Shown here piece after piece: positions 55,650 to 64,000 of a stretch of 64,000 nt of DNA. The stretch's first letter is position 1; each line of letters opens with the position of its first letter. The stretch covers positions 124,001-188,000 of the forward strand of contig NZ_FOXQ01000008.1 of NCBI RefSeq assembly GCF_900115755.1, written 5' to 3'. The notes under the pieces are model-generated. The model made no database searches. It was not told the origin of the DNA and was given only the letters and a program-made list of their open reading frames with translations. This DNA comes from Parafilimonas terrae. Its GTDB lineage: Bacteria; Bacteroidota; Bacteroidia; Chitinophagales; Chitinophagaceae. The position numbers and the translations under genes were made by a program.

Positions 55650-55967
55650 ATGAGCAATTATGAAATTTCTTTGCAGCAGGCCATTGATATGATAACAAGG
55701 TATAAAGCTAATAGGCCTGCAAATTTTCCTTTAAGTGAGAAGTTTGATGTGGAGGCAATCAACAAATTGATTTCCCCTGAGAATTGTAAATACCTTAGAA
55801 TTTATTACGGGATGAAAGATGATATGGAAGTTCATGCAATATTAGTAGCAGCAAATGCGGATGATGAAGATCTGTTACCATCTGATGAAACTGATAATGT
55901 TATAGTTGAGGATTCATTGCGCTGTCCTCCGGTATGTCCACCACCATCGCCGTTAAATGGAGAATAA
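55650..55967 (+). CDS. Small protein with a Cys/Pro-rich C terminus
   Basis: A 105-residue soluble protein. The core (YLRIYYGMKDDMEVHAILVAANADDEDLL) and the tail (RCPPVCPPPSPLNGE) recall an unnamed family of Bacteroidota in which this CPPxCPP ending is conserved (memory, not search). No signal peptide. Its stop overlaps the start of the next gene by 1 base, so it is translated with the membrane protein and the two-component pair. Confidence 0.75.
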   Translation: MSNYEISLQQAIDMITRYKANRPANFPLSEKFDVEAINKLISPENCKYLRIYYGMKDDMEVHAILVAANADDEDLLPSDETDNVIVEDSLRCPPVCPPPSPLNGE

Positions 55968-56620
55968 TGTTGAATAGTTTTGCTTTTGATCTTGTTGTTA
56001 GCTTTTCCATAATATTGCCTGCAATTACAGGTTTAATAAAATTAAATCAGGTCCGATGGAATTACCTTCCGTTTATCCTTCTTATATGGATAGGGCTATT
56101 TAATGAGGTCATTAGTACGATATTTATTTTTTCAACACACAGTAACACCATTAATTCTAACATCTACGTATTGATTGAATATTCCTTGCTTCTTTTTCAA
56201 TTTTATAAATGGAACGGTATAGAACGAAAAAAATGCTGCTATTTGATATTGCTGGGAATAGTTGTTTGGATTATTGATAATGTTATACTAAACAGTGTCT
56301 GGACCAATAATTCAATTTTCAGGATTTTTTATTCGTTTGCGATTATCTTTCTAAGCATTAATCAGATCAGTAAGGTTATTATTAATGAACGCATGAGCCT
56401 ATTGAAAAACACCATATTTTTAATTTGCATAGCATTTTTGATTTATTACGGTTGCAAGGCCTTTATAGAAATTTTTAATGCCTTTCATCTGGGCTTTAGC
56501 AATGCCTTTAACCGTAATATTTTTATGATTTTGTACTTTGCAAATTTATTTTCTAATGTGATTTATGCTTATGCGATATTATGCATCCCAACGAAACAAG
56601 AATTTTCCTTGCTATATTAA
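55967..56620 (+). CDS. Polytopic membrane protein before the histidine kinase
   Basis: A 217-residue protein from the ATG at 55967 (TAATG overlap with the previous stop; an earlier start at 55934 is less likely). Six or seven hydrophobic segments cover most of it. It overlaps the kinase gene by 40 bases. It could be the sensor part that the short kinase lacks (inference). No named family recognised. Confidence 0.75.
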   Translation: MLNSFAFDLVVSFSIILPAITGLIKLNQVRWNYLPFILLIWIGLFNEVISTIFIFSTHSNTINSNIYVLIEYSLLLFQFYKWNGIERKKCCYLILLGIVVWIIDNVILNSVWTNNSIFRIFYSFAIIFLSINQISKVIINERMSLLKNTIFLICIAFLIYYGCKAFIEIFNAFHLGFSNAFNRNIFMILYFANLFSNVIYAYAILCIPTKQEFSLLY

Positions 56621-57339
56621 CCGGTGTTTTAGTCATTATTTTTTTGATAGGGGTTTTTATCATTTCTGCCATTTATCATCAAAAGCAGAACGCGCAGCTC
56701 AAACTGGCTCAATTGAGCGTGCAGTTGAAGGCGCTTGAAAGAGAAAGGGCCAGGATCGCCGCAGATCTGCATGACGATCTTGGATCATCACTTGCTGCTA
56801 TCAGGCTTCAGATTAAACATTTGAAAACCAACAATCAGAATGATGCGGCTATTATTGACGAAGCAAAATCATATATTGATGAAGCAATACAGAAATTAAG
56901 TTATGTGTCATTCAATATGATGCCCTTGATATTGCAGCGAAATGGGCTTTCGGATGCCATTAAGGAACTAACAGAAATGATTGAGCTCACAACTGCGATA
57001 AAAATTAAGTGTGATTGCACAGTTGATATAGGAGATAATGACAGAAGAATACATTTCTACCGCATTATTCAGGAAGTTTTAAATAACATCGTTAAACATT
57101 CTAAAGCTACTGCTGTGAATATCTCGGTCAGCAGGAATGAAAGATATATACTGGTTGATATAACTGATAACGGCATTGGATTCGACAAAGACAGGATAAT
57201 AAAAAATAGTATCGGAAGAGGATTAAAAAATATAAAGTCCCGGGTGGAGGTACTAAAAGGTAAATCCTATTTATCAACTGGAATAAACAAAGGCGTACAT
57301 TATTCGTTCGAGATTCCTGATACAGAACATAATGGATAG
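56581..57339 (+). CDS. Sensor histidine kinase (NarX/LytS-like, HisKA_3)
   Basis: A 252-residue kinase with one N-terminal membrane helix (about 10-30), a short coiled coil, a HisKA_3 box with H64 (ADLHDDLGSS) and an ATPase domain (N-box EVLNNIVKHS near 165, DITDNGIGF near 200). There is no obvious sensor domain. It overlaps the response-regulator gene by 8 bases, which means translational coupling. Confidence 0.93.
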   Translation: MHPNETRIFLAILTGVLVIIFLIGVFIISAIYHQKQNAQLKLAQLSVQLKALERERARIAADLHDDLGSSLAAIRLQIKHLKTNNQNDAAIIDEAKSYIDEAIQKLSYVSFNMMPLILQRNGLSDAIKELTEMIELTTAIKIKCDCTVDIGDNDRRIHFYRIIQEVLNNIVKHSKATAVNISVSRNERYILVDITDNGIGFDKDRIIKNSIGRGLKNIKSRVEVLKGKSYLSTGINKGVHYSFEIPDTEHNG

Positions 57340-57991
57340 TAAAATAAAACTCATAATTGCAGACGACCACAATATGTTTCGTCGTGGTTTAAGTTCGGTG
57401 CTGGAACAGGTAAAAGACATTGTAATCTTAGCCAGCGTTGCAAACGGGAAAGCCTTGGTCCAGGCCGCAAAAGAATTAAAACCTGATGTAGTGATAACGG
57501 ATATTGAGATGCCTGGGATTGATGGTATAACAGCTATACAGGAGATGAAAGCAGCCGGATTAGCAACGCGATCCCTGATCCTTTCAACGTATAATTCAAA
57601 TCAGTTAATTGTAGATGCAATGGAAGCCGGCGCTCTTGGTTATATCACAAAGAATTCTGATGATGAGGAAATAGTTGATGCTGTTAGATGTGTATATGGA
57701 TATCAGCATTATTACTGCAAAACAACAAACCTGAACTTGATAAAAAGAATTGCAAAAAGCGAGTTTAACCCATATAAACGACTGTCAATAGATTTATTAA
57801 ATGATAGGGAAAAGATGGTGTCTATATTGTTTTGCCAACAAAAGACGGCTGAAGAAATGGCAAAAATATTATTCCTCAGCAAAAGGACTGTAGAAGGGAT
57901 TAAAGAAAAGATCAAAAAGAAAATTGGAGCAAAATCCGATACAGGGATTGCCATTTTTGCCATTCAAAATGGCATTTATATAATTGAATGA
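57332..57991 (+). CDS. NarL/FixJ-type response regulator
   Basis: A 219-residue protein with a receiver domain (1-120; acidic pocket ADDH at 10-13 and phosphoacceptor D57 in VVITDIEMPG) and a LuxR-type helix-turn-helix at about 155-212 (KTAEEMAKILFLSKRTVEGIKEKIKKK). It is the partner of the kinase upstream. Targets are unknown; the inverted repeat at 55563 is one candidate. Confidence 0.94.
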   Translation: MDSKIKLIIADDHNMFRRGLSSVLEQVKDIVILASVANGKALVQAAKELKPDVVITDIEMPGIDGITAIQEMKAAGLATRSLILSTYNSNQLIVDAMEAGALGYITKNSDDEEIVDAVRCVYGYQHYYCKTTNLNLIKRIAKSEFNPYKRLSIDLLNDREKMVSILFCQQKTAEEMAKILFLSKRTVEGIKEKIKKKIGAKSDTGIAIFAIQNGIYIIE

Positions 57992-58040
57992 ATATTCATA
58001 TTCTAACCCGAGTGCGTTGTTTTTGGATAAAATTGCTTAA

Positions 58041-58067
58041 TATAATTCAAGTGGTACTTGAATTATA
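58041..58067. promoter_or_regulatory. Perfect 12-bp palindromic operator-like site, copy 1
   Basis: TATAATTCAAGT-GGT-ACTTGAATTATA, 64 bases before the XRE gene. Its core TTCAAGT-N3-ACTTGAA recurs at 58449-58465 after the gene. A likely operator for the XRE protein. Confidence 0.7.
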
Positions 58068-58130
58068 TACTAAATCACGCATATATTATATATTTTTAAA
58101 ACCAAAGCTAAAATCCAACAAGCCTTTAAA

Positions 58131-58367
58131 ATGTTATCAACACAAATCGGAAAAACCATTAAGCAGATACGTATTTCAAAGCAACTTAAACAAAGCGCGG
58201 TGGCTGCAGCTGTAGGCATGTCGGTCACAGCCTATAGCGATATTGAACGTGGTAAGACTAACAATATAACTTTAACACGGCTTGAGCAGATAGCAAATGT
58301 TTTGGAAGTTCAGGTTGTTGAAATTATATCTTCTATCAGCCGTAGTAATTCCAATCATGCAAATTAA
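58131..58367 (+). CDS. Short XRE-type regulator
   Basis: A 78-residue protein that is almost entirely one Cro/C1-type helix-turn-helix (about 5-65: IGKTIKQIRISKQLKQSAVAAAVGMSVTAYSDIERG). No ligand domain. It is preceded and followed by the same palindrome, so autoregulation is likely (inference). It separates the two-component operon from the RHS cluster. Confidence 0.92.
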   Translation: MLSTQIGKTIKQIRISKQLKQSAVAAAVGMSVTAYSDIERGKTNNITLTRLEQIANVLEVQVVEIISSISRSNSNHAN

Positions 58368-58756
58368 CCTGATATTGATGGTACGTGTTCAACTTGGATG
58401 GATACATTCACGCAGAACAGGCTGTTATAATAAAGAATTATTAGAAATTTCAAGTACAACTTGAATTGTTGAAGCCCTGAAAATTTGTTTTAAACGATAG
58501 CGCGTTCTAATTTGCTTGCTCAATCTTGTACCTGTTGAAAACGCGATGAATGATTAGTCGCAATTTAAAAATATTGATGTTTGAATTTATTACTTTAAAT
58601 ATATCGGTCTATTTTGAAGAAGCCATAGAAAAAGCCTAAACAGAACCCTAACAACTGCTTAAGCAATCGTTGTAGAAAGTCGAAATAACCGAAGCTACAT
58701 TTCATAAAATTGAAGTCTAAACTGGTATACGGCCATGTAATGACTATAGCTGTAAT
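58368..58756. other. Intergenic region with a second operator-like palindrome
   Basis: About 390 bases with no gene. It holds the palindrome at 58449-58465 and a half-site-like TCAACTTGGA near 58389-58398. The remainder shows no pattern I can name. Confidence 0.55.
58449..58465. promoter_or_regulatory. Operator-like palindrome, copy 2
   Basis: TTCAAGT-ACA-ACTTGAA, the same 7-bp arms and 3-base spacer as the core of the site at 58041-58067. It lies 82 bases after the XRE gene and about 290 bases before the large gene at 58757, which could thereby be under XRE control. Confidence 0.65.
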
Positions 58757-61282
58757 ATGAGGTTGTCCCTGCATGCAATAACTTATATAAGCTTGCTGTT
58801 TTGCGTGAGCAAGATACAAGCACAAGCACTTAATAATATTACTAAGGTGCCTGTAAGAGAAATTGCAGCAAAGGCGAATTCAATAATACATGGAAGTCGT
58901 TTTATATCGCAACCACAACTCAAGGATTCTTTACCGAAAAAAAGCAATAAAAGGAGTGGCGTTAAATCCAATACGACAGTACATCCGCATATAGATTCAA
59001 TGCCTGCAAGAAAAGGCAGGATATATATAGTTTCAAATATCAAAGATGCTAAAAGGTTACCACCAACTTGTGTATTACGTGAAATAAAACCTGCTAAATG
59101 CAAGTTGGTTGAATTTGTCTTTGTTGACACAGCAATAACGGTTAAGCCGGAACTTGCCGCTGACAATGGCTATGTATCCATCCCGGCAAGAACGCCTTTG
59201 ATGGTAATTCATGGTAATATAGCCTATGATTATTTTTATCAATCGCGTCTGGATACACCTTTTATTGGTGAGGATTTGCAACAGCATACGATAACGACCC
59301 GCCTTTCTGTCCTGCTGAAAGATCAGTATCCGTTTAACGTGTCGCTGTCCAGCACTTTTGGTAATAGCCCATATATGCGAAATTTCTTCGGGGCGAACCT
59401 AGACTTTGATCAAAGGAAATTTACACAGATTGTCAAAAACAGGGCGGAGAACTTCATCAGAAACAGCATGGAGGACAGTAATGTATTCAAACAGCTGTCA
59501 GATGATTTGGATAAAAAAATCCGGGCGCTGAAAGAGATCAGGGAATGGCTTTATAATCCTTCCATCACGCAAAAACTGGTGGAAGCCCGGGAAAGATACC
59601 TTGCACGGCAACAGGCGCAGTTAGCGCAGCCACCTGCAGACACAACTACAGAAGATTGGTACACTCAGCTTGGTGCTCTGAAATTAAAAAACAGCGCTTA
59701 CCGACTTAATAGTCCGAAATCAATAGGAAGAAACGCAGACAATAATGAGGATTCGGCATATAAGCGCTACCAGCGGTTTTATAATGAACAAAGAATAAAG
59801 GCCGATAGCATTGCCCGCGAAATAGACCAGCTGAAAGGAAAGCTTCTATCAAAGCAAAAGCGCCTGGATAGTACGCAAAAATCCCTGTCGGCCCGGATCA
59901 ATAGCTATCGCGATCTGAATACGCTGAATGATAGTTTGAAAAAGATAATGCCAGATAGTGTGTTGCCTAAAGGACTTTCATTACTGGCTTCCCTGAGAAA
60001 ATTGTCCATCGGGACTTCCACATTAGATTACTCTGAACTGTCGGTTAAGAACATTACTGTAACTGGCTTGCAGGTGGAGATAAATCCAAAATGGTATTAT
60101 GCGGTAGCGGGTGGATTTATCAATTACAGGTTCCGTGATTATTATATGTTGAATGACAGCCGAACCCACCACGATCAGTATCTGGGTATAATCAGGTTTG
60201 GTAAAGGCAAGCCGGAAACAAGCCATTTATTCTTGACCTATTATTTTGGGAAAAGAAATCTATACAACTATGGCACTTCGGCGGACTCGGGTATAGCTGC
60301 AAAAAATGCCTTGTCCGGTATTGCACTGGAACAGAAAATTGCAGTGACAGACAACATCAGCATTACCGCGGAGTTGGCTAAGTCCTCAATGCCTTACTAC
60401 AACAGGATGGCACAGGACAGCAAATTATCGAGTGGGGCATTTAATCTCAATGATAGGTCGAATGAGGCTTATTCCATTAAAGCAAATGTTGATATTCCCG
60501 GGACCAGCAGCAGGATAGATGGATATTTTAAGCGCTACGGAGAAAATTTTCAATCCTTTACCATGTTTCGGACAAACAGCCGGCAGACCGCCTGGCAAAT
60601 ACACTTGCAGCAGACGTTGTTTCAAAAACAATTGACCCTTAATGCGGCTATAAGAAAAAACGATTTCCTGAACCCCTTCCTGGACCAGCAACTGGTATCC
60701 AATACGGTGTTTAAAACACTCCAGGCTACACTTAGAATAAAGAAACTGCCGGTTATTTCCCTAGGATATTTTCCAACCACGCAGATAGTAAAATTTTCAG
60801 ATGAAAAGTATATGGAATACCTGTTCAATAACTTATATGGAAGTGTTCAATATTATTATAAAGCAGGCGCACTGCAGATGAGCAGTTCAATAACAGCCAC
60901 CAAATTTTATAACAGGAAGGCTGATAGTAATTTCGTATATTATAATGCCGGTAATATCTCTTTCAACCAGTCGGTATTTCTAAAAACATTCGTATTACAG
61001 GGAACTCTCAGTCAGTCCCAAAGCACCAACTACACATTGCACACCTGCGAACTGGGGTTACAGAAGAAATTTAAAAGACAGTATGCCGTTGGCGGAAGTT
61101 TGAAATATAACAAACAGGACATACTGCCTGATCCTCAAATAGGCTTTGCCCTGTATGGTGCAATGTCATTACTAAAAAATACCAGTATTCAATTGCGTGT
61201 TCAAAAAACCTATATGCCGGGGCCGGACCGCACGCTGGTTCCCGATAACATTGGGCGTGTAAGCCTGTACCAAAATTTTTAA
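58757..61282 (+). CDS. Large outer-membrane-type protein of the RHS cluster
   Basis: An 841-residue exported protein. A signal peptide (ending KIQAQA) is followed by about 170 residues without a clear fold, a charged coiled-coil region (about 210-420, rich in K, R, E and Q), and a C-terminal half with alternating aromatic and polar strands ending VSLYQNF, as in outer-membrane beta-barrels with a terminal phenylalanine. I do not recognise the family. It is 4 bases from the next secreted-protein gene and precedes an RHS protein, so an export or anchoring role is plausible (inference). Confidence 0.75.
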   Translation: MRLSLHAITYISLLFCVSKIQAQALNNITKVPVREIAAKANSIIHGSRFISQPQLKDSLPKKSNKRSGVKSNTTVHPHIDSMPARKGRIYIVSNIKDAKRLPPTCVLREIKPAKCKLVEFVFVDTAITVKPELAADNGYVSIPARTPLMVIHGNIAYDYFYQSRLDTPFIGEDLQQHTITTRLSVLLKDQYPFNVSLSSTFGNSPYMRNFFGANLDFDQRKFTQIVKNRAENFIRNSMEDSNVFKQLSDDLDKKIRALKEIREWLYNPSITQKLVEARERYLARQQAQLAQPPADTTTEDWYTQLGALKLKNSAYRLNSPKSIGRNADNNEDSAYKRYQRFYNEQRIKADSIAREIDQLKGKLLSKQKRLDSTQKSLSARINSYRDLNTLNDSLKKIMPDSVLPKGLSLLASLRKLSIGTSTLDYSELSVKNITVTGLQVEINPKWYYAVAGGFINYRFRDYYMLNDSRTHHDQYLGIIRFGKGKPETSHLFLTYYFGKRNLYNYGTSADSGIAAKNALSGIALEQKIAVTDNISITAELAKSSMPYYNRMAQDSKLSSGAFNLNDRSNEAYSIKANVDIPGTSSRIDGYFKRYGENFQSFTMFRTNSRQTAWQIHLQQTLFQKQLTLNAAIRKNDFLNPFLDQQLVSNTVFKTLQATLRIKKLPVISLGYFPTTQIVKFSDEKYMEYLFNNLYGSVQYYYKAGALQMSSSITATKFYNRKADSNFVYYNAGNISFNQSVFLKTFVLQGTLSQSQSTNYTLHTCELGLQKKFKRQYAVGGSLKYNKQDILPDPQIGFALYGAMSLLKNTSIQLRVQKTYMPGPDRTLVPDNIGRVSLYQNF

Positions 61283-61286
61283 GCAT

Positions 61287-62375
61287 ATGATTAAAAAATT
61301 ATTGTTTTCTTTCCTGGTGCTGTGCATGGCAGCCTATAGCAAAGGCCAGATAACCATTGTACCACAGGTACCGCCGGCCGGGGTCATCGTCAAAAGCCAG
61401 CTATGGAACATGATGGTTGTAAGTACCGGAGATTATGCATCTGTGAGCATTTCACTCATACTGAAGGATGCCTCGGGCGGAAATACGGTTTTGAGCGGGG
61501 CTAGTAAAATGATCAATATAACGACGGGAAACAATCAATATGATTTCGCTGCGCTTTCTCCTATAACCTATGATTACCAGAGTCCGGATATGGGCAGCGA
61601 TCCCGATGGTTTTTTGATTGCCGGAAGTTATATTGCCTGCTATGCAGTAAAAGAAAGTATTCATGGACAGGTTACTGAAACCTGTATTCCCATAGTAGTG
61701 GAACCAACCAGCCCTCCTCTATTGAACACACCTTATGATAATGAGGAACTGGTTTCCTATATCCCCAATTTCTCATGGATTCCACCTATGCCTGTTGAAC
61801 TTTTCAGCAATTTAAATTACGATTTCAAATTGGTTGAGGTTCAGCCTGGTCAGAGCACGGCAGATGCTATCCAGCAAAACATTCCTGTTTACTTGACTAA
61901 CCAAACAGACCCGTTTCTTTATTATCCTTCTTCTGCAATGAGCCTGGACACGGGTAAGTTATATGCCTGGCAGGTCATTGCCAATAATAACAGCACCTAT
62001 TCTGTTTCCAGCGAGATATGGAGTTTCCGTATTGTTGATAATTATGATGAAGATACGTTGCTGGTGGCCAATGAATTGTACCTGCGCCTGAAGAATTATT
62101 CTGACGGTACGGTACCGCAGTGTAAAACACAATTACGGGTCGCTTATACTAATGCCAGCGTTGATTCGGTTGTTTCATATGTCGTTAAAGATGTTCGTGA
62201 AAGTGACCAGCCCGTGATCTCGTCCGGTGAACTGATATTGAGGCCTGGCCTTAATCTTTTATCGGTACCGGGAACCGGTAATCTGGAAAATGAAAGAATA
62301 TATCTGTTCCAGCTTTTCAATTCAAGAAATGAAGTATGGAGTGTCAAATTTCAGTTCCAGGCGCCACAAAAATAA
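61287..62375 (+). CDS. Secreted protein of the RHS cluster
   Basis: A 362-residue exported protein (signal peptide ending YSKGQ). The sequence looks all-beta with repeated strands and a possible fibronectin-like domain in the middle (EELVSYIPNFSWIPP ... KLYAWQVIANNNSTYSVSSEIWSF). Function unknown. Tightly linked to the large outer-membrane-type gene upstream and to the RHS gene 32 bases downstream. Confidence 0.75.
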   Translation: MIKKLLFSFLVLCMAAYSKGQITIVPQVPPAGVIVKSQLWNMMVVSTGDYASVSISLILKDASGGNTVLSGASKMINITTGNNQYDFAALSPITYDYQSPDMGSDPDGFLIAGSYIACYAVKESIHGQVTETCIPIVVEPTSPPLLNTPYDNEELVSYIPNFSWIPPMPVELFSNLNYDFKLVEVQPGQSTADAIQQNIPVYLTNQTDPFLYYPSSAMSLDTGKLYAWQVIANNNSTYSVSSEIWSFRIVDNYDEDTLLVANELYLRLKNYSDGTVPQCKTQLRVAYTNASVDSVVSYVVKDVRESDQPVISSGELILRPGLNLLSVPGTGNLENERIYLFQLFNSRNEVWSVKFQFQAPQK

Positions 62376-62407
62376 TTATTGATTTTAATTCCAACTTATT
62401 ATAGAGT

Positions 62408-64000
62408 ATGATTAACCATTTAGTAAAGCTTCGCAAATCAATTGCCTTATTATTTGCCACCGTATTGTATTGTCAATTTGTTTTTGGTAGTGGCTTTTGG
62501 ATGAGACCTGGCAGGTATTCGGTAATCCGTGACATACCACAGAAAAAATTAAATATCCCTGTTCCAAAATTTGAAACGGAACAACGGGAACCCACAATTA
62601 AAGACTATGCAGCAAAAGAATTTACAGGCGGGCCTACTCAACCCGAGATGCAGGCTTTTAGTTCTGTCAACAATGCCAACATGGTTGATCTGTTCACGGG
62701 TGATTTTTCCTATAATATTCCCTTAATGGATGTCGGTGGATATCCGGTAAATATCTCTTACAGCAGCGGGGCGATGATGGACCAGGAAGCCAGCTGGGTA
62801 GGCTTGGGATGGAATATCAATCCGGGTACCATCACCAGAAACATGCGGGGCTTGCCGGATGACTTCAGCGGTGGCGCTGACACCATTCAGAAAACAACAA
62901 AAACAAAAGAGAATAAGACCATTGGTGCCAGCATTGGTGCCAGCATGGAGATCGCGGGTTTTCCAACCAATGCCTTTGGTGCAGGTCTTAATTTATCAGC
63001 AAGTACCGGTGTCTTTCATAATACATACCGGGGATGGGGAATGGAAACATCATTTAGCCCGAGTATCAATGTTGGCAACTCAGCAAAAGGTACCCTTACG
63101 GGTGGCCTCTCCATTCAAAATAGTAGCCAGGAAGGACTGACGCTTTCGCCATCTTTTTCTTACCAACTGACACAAATGCGGGAGGACCTGAATGCAGGAG
63201 GATATCTTTCCAGCGGGCTTTCCTATAACAGCAGGACCGGGATAAAAGGATTGCAGTTAGGCTTAGGGATAACACAATATAATAAGGCTAATGATAATCA
63301 AAACAAATCGGTGAGCAGCAACTATTCCTCATATATTTCATTTGCAAACCCTACCTTTCTGCCGAGAGTTGAAAACATTTATACATCCACTGGTTATACC
63401 TTTACCGCCCAGATAGGTCTGGAGAATTCATCCCTGCATCCTTCCGGCAGCCTAACAGGATATGTTTCAACGCAGGAAATTGCAGCAGAAGACCAGGTTC
63501 GCAGTATTCCTGCTTACGGTTTTTTACATGCATATGACGGATCAAAGGATTCAAAGGGCATTCTCGATTTTAACCGTGAAAAAGAAATACCCTACCGCGA
63601 AAAGCCTGCTGTTCCCATTATAGCACTTCCTTACTATACACCCGATGTGTTTTCTATTACAGGAGAAGGCACAGGCGGCATGTTCAGGGCTTACCGGGGT
63701 GATATTGGATTTGTGCATGACAGTTATATAAAAAGTAAAGATAATTCCGACCGGTTCAATGTAGATATTGGTGTTGGAAATCTTTTTCATGCAGGCGTTG
63801 ATCTTAACCTGAACAGAACTTTCACGGAAACAGGAGCCTGGAGAACAAACAATCTGTTATCCGGCAGTATTGATTTCACAAAATCGTCAGGCGATTATGA
63901 AGCTATATATTTTAGAAATCCGGGCGAGAAAACGGTAAACACAGCAGGCTTTTATAACCGTATAGGTGGCGAGGACTTGGTGTCCGCTGAGCTAACGCAA
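62408..64000 (+). CDS. Giant RHS/YD-repeat surface protein, 5' part
   Basis: The frame is open from the ATG at 62408 to the last base, 531 codons, with no stop, so the gene continues beyond the window. A signal-like start is followed by a region (about 85-160: VDLFTGDFSYNIPLMDVGG, ISYSSGAMMDQEASWVGLGWN, GTITRNMRGLPDDF) that is the standard N-terminal signature of Bacteroidota RHS-repeat surface proteins. The rest seen here is beta-rich. Such proteins end in a variable, often toxic C terminus that cannot be seen here. Confidence 0.88.
   Translation, partial: MINHLVKLRKSIALLFATVLYCQFVFGSGFWMRPGRYSVIRDIPQKKLNIPVPKFETEQREPTIKDYAAKEFTGGPTQPEMQAFSSVNNANMVDLFTGDFSYNIPLMDVGGYPVNISYSSGAMMDQEASWVGLGWNINPGTITRNMRGLPDDFSGGADTIQKTTKTKENKTIGASIGASMEIAGFPTNAFGAGLNLSASTGVFHNTYRGWGMETSFSPSINVGNSAKGTLTGGLSIQNSSQEGLTLSPSFSYQLTQMREDLNAGGYLSSGLSYNSRTGIKGLQLGLGITQYNKANDNQNKSVSSNYSSYISFANPTFLPRVENIYTSTGYTFTAQIGLENSSLHPSGSLTGYVSTQEIAAEDQVRSIPAYGFLHAYDGSKDSKGILDFNREKEIPYREKPAVPIIALPYYTPDVFSITGEGTGGMFRAYRGDIGFVHDSYIKSKDNSDRFNVDIGVGNLFHAGVDLNLNRTFTETGAWRTNNLLSGSIDFTKSSGDYEAIYFRNPGEKTVNTAGFYNRIGGEDLVSAELTQ

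Noticed and set aside
58021..58070. Possible tRNA or CRISPR-like repeat
   Set aside because: The palindrome has no clover-leaf potential and only two copies occur, flanking a gene. It is better explained as an operator.

Overview
The window looks like chromosome of a Bacteroidota bacterium, most likely of the Chitinophagaceae. The evidence is a SusC/SusD pair driven by an ECF sigma factor and a FecR anti-sigma factor, a type IX secretion C-terminal sorting domain, Bacteroidetes-type conjugation genes (traE to traN), an RteC-like protein, a DUF6520-type peptide and Bacteroidota-like -7 boxes (TAnnTTTG). No rRNA, tRNA or CRISPR array was seen. The family-level assignment is inference.

Layout. 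(1) 1-21 kb: an integrated conjugative element, or part of one. A tyrosine integrase lies at the left edge, three small DNA-binding-type genes follow, and a long minus-strand operon runs from about 20.8 kb down to 3.2 kb. It holds traE, a DUF1896-like gene, a giant adenine-methylase/helicase protein, traF, the traG (VirB4) ATPase, three tandem traI-like secreted proteins, traJ, traK, a traL-position gene, traM and traN. No relaxase or coupling protein is visible, so the element is either decayed or continues to the left. (2) 21-31.5 kb: a frameshifted S41 peptidase remnant; an RteC-like gene, a Crp-type regulator, a membrane protein and a lipoprotein in a row; then a delta-60-repeat type IX cargo protein, a secreted esterase and a TlpA-like thioredoxin protein. 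(3) 31.6-41.6 kb: an AT-rich, same-strand island that looks like a defence locus. It has a protein with a central TIR domain, an unknown protein, and a compact run of WYL-like protein, OLD-family ATPase-nuclease, T5orf172 (GIY-YIG) protein and an HD-phosphohydrolase/HSP90-like ATPase fusion, followed by three XRE-type regulators. This is the best candidate for an undescribed system.

(4) 41.7-53.3 kb: an ECF sigma gene is separated from its usual partners (FecR, SusC, SusD) by about 4.8 kb of mostly opposite-strand small genes and wreckage. The wreckage includes a desaturase pseudogene, a DUF892 ferritin-like gene broken by one extra base, and an unrecognised remnant. The same stretch carries a TIR/deoxyribosyltransferase-like protein with a small basic partner. 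(5) 53.3-58.4 kb: a DUF6520-like exported peptide, a MauE-type membrane protein, an AraC regulator, and a divergent operon of a Cys/Pro-tailed small protein, a membrane protein, a histidine kinase and a response regulator. A perfect 14-bp inverted repeat precedes that operon. A short XRE regulator follows, flanked by two copies of a TTCAAGT-N3-ACTTGAA palindrome. (6) 58.7-64 kb: a three-gene cluster of a large outer-membrane-type protein, a secreted protein and the start of a giant RHS/YD-repeat surface protein that runs off the window.

How the parts fit together is partly inference. The tra genes build the channel and energy source of a type IV secretion apparatus. The island at 31.6-41.6 kb reads as a nucleotide-sensing or nucleic-acid-degrading immune locus with its own regulators. 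The sigma-FecR-SusCD set is a nutrient-uptake unit that has been split by insertions.
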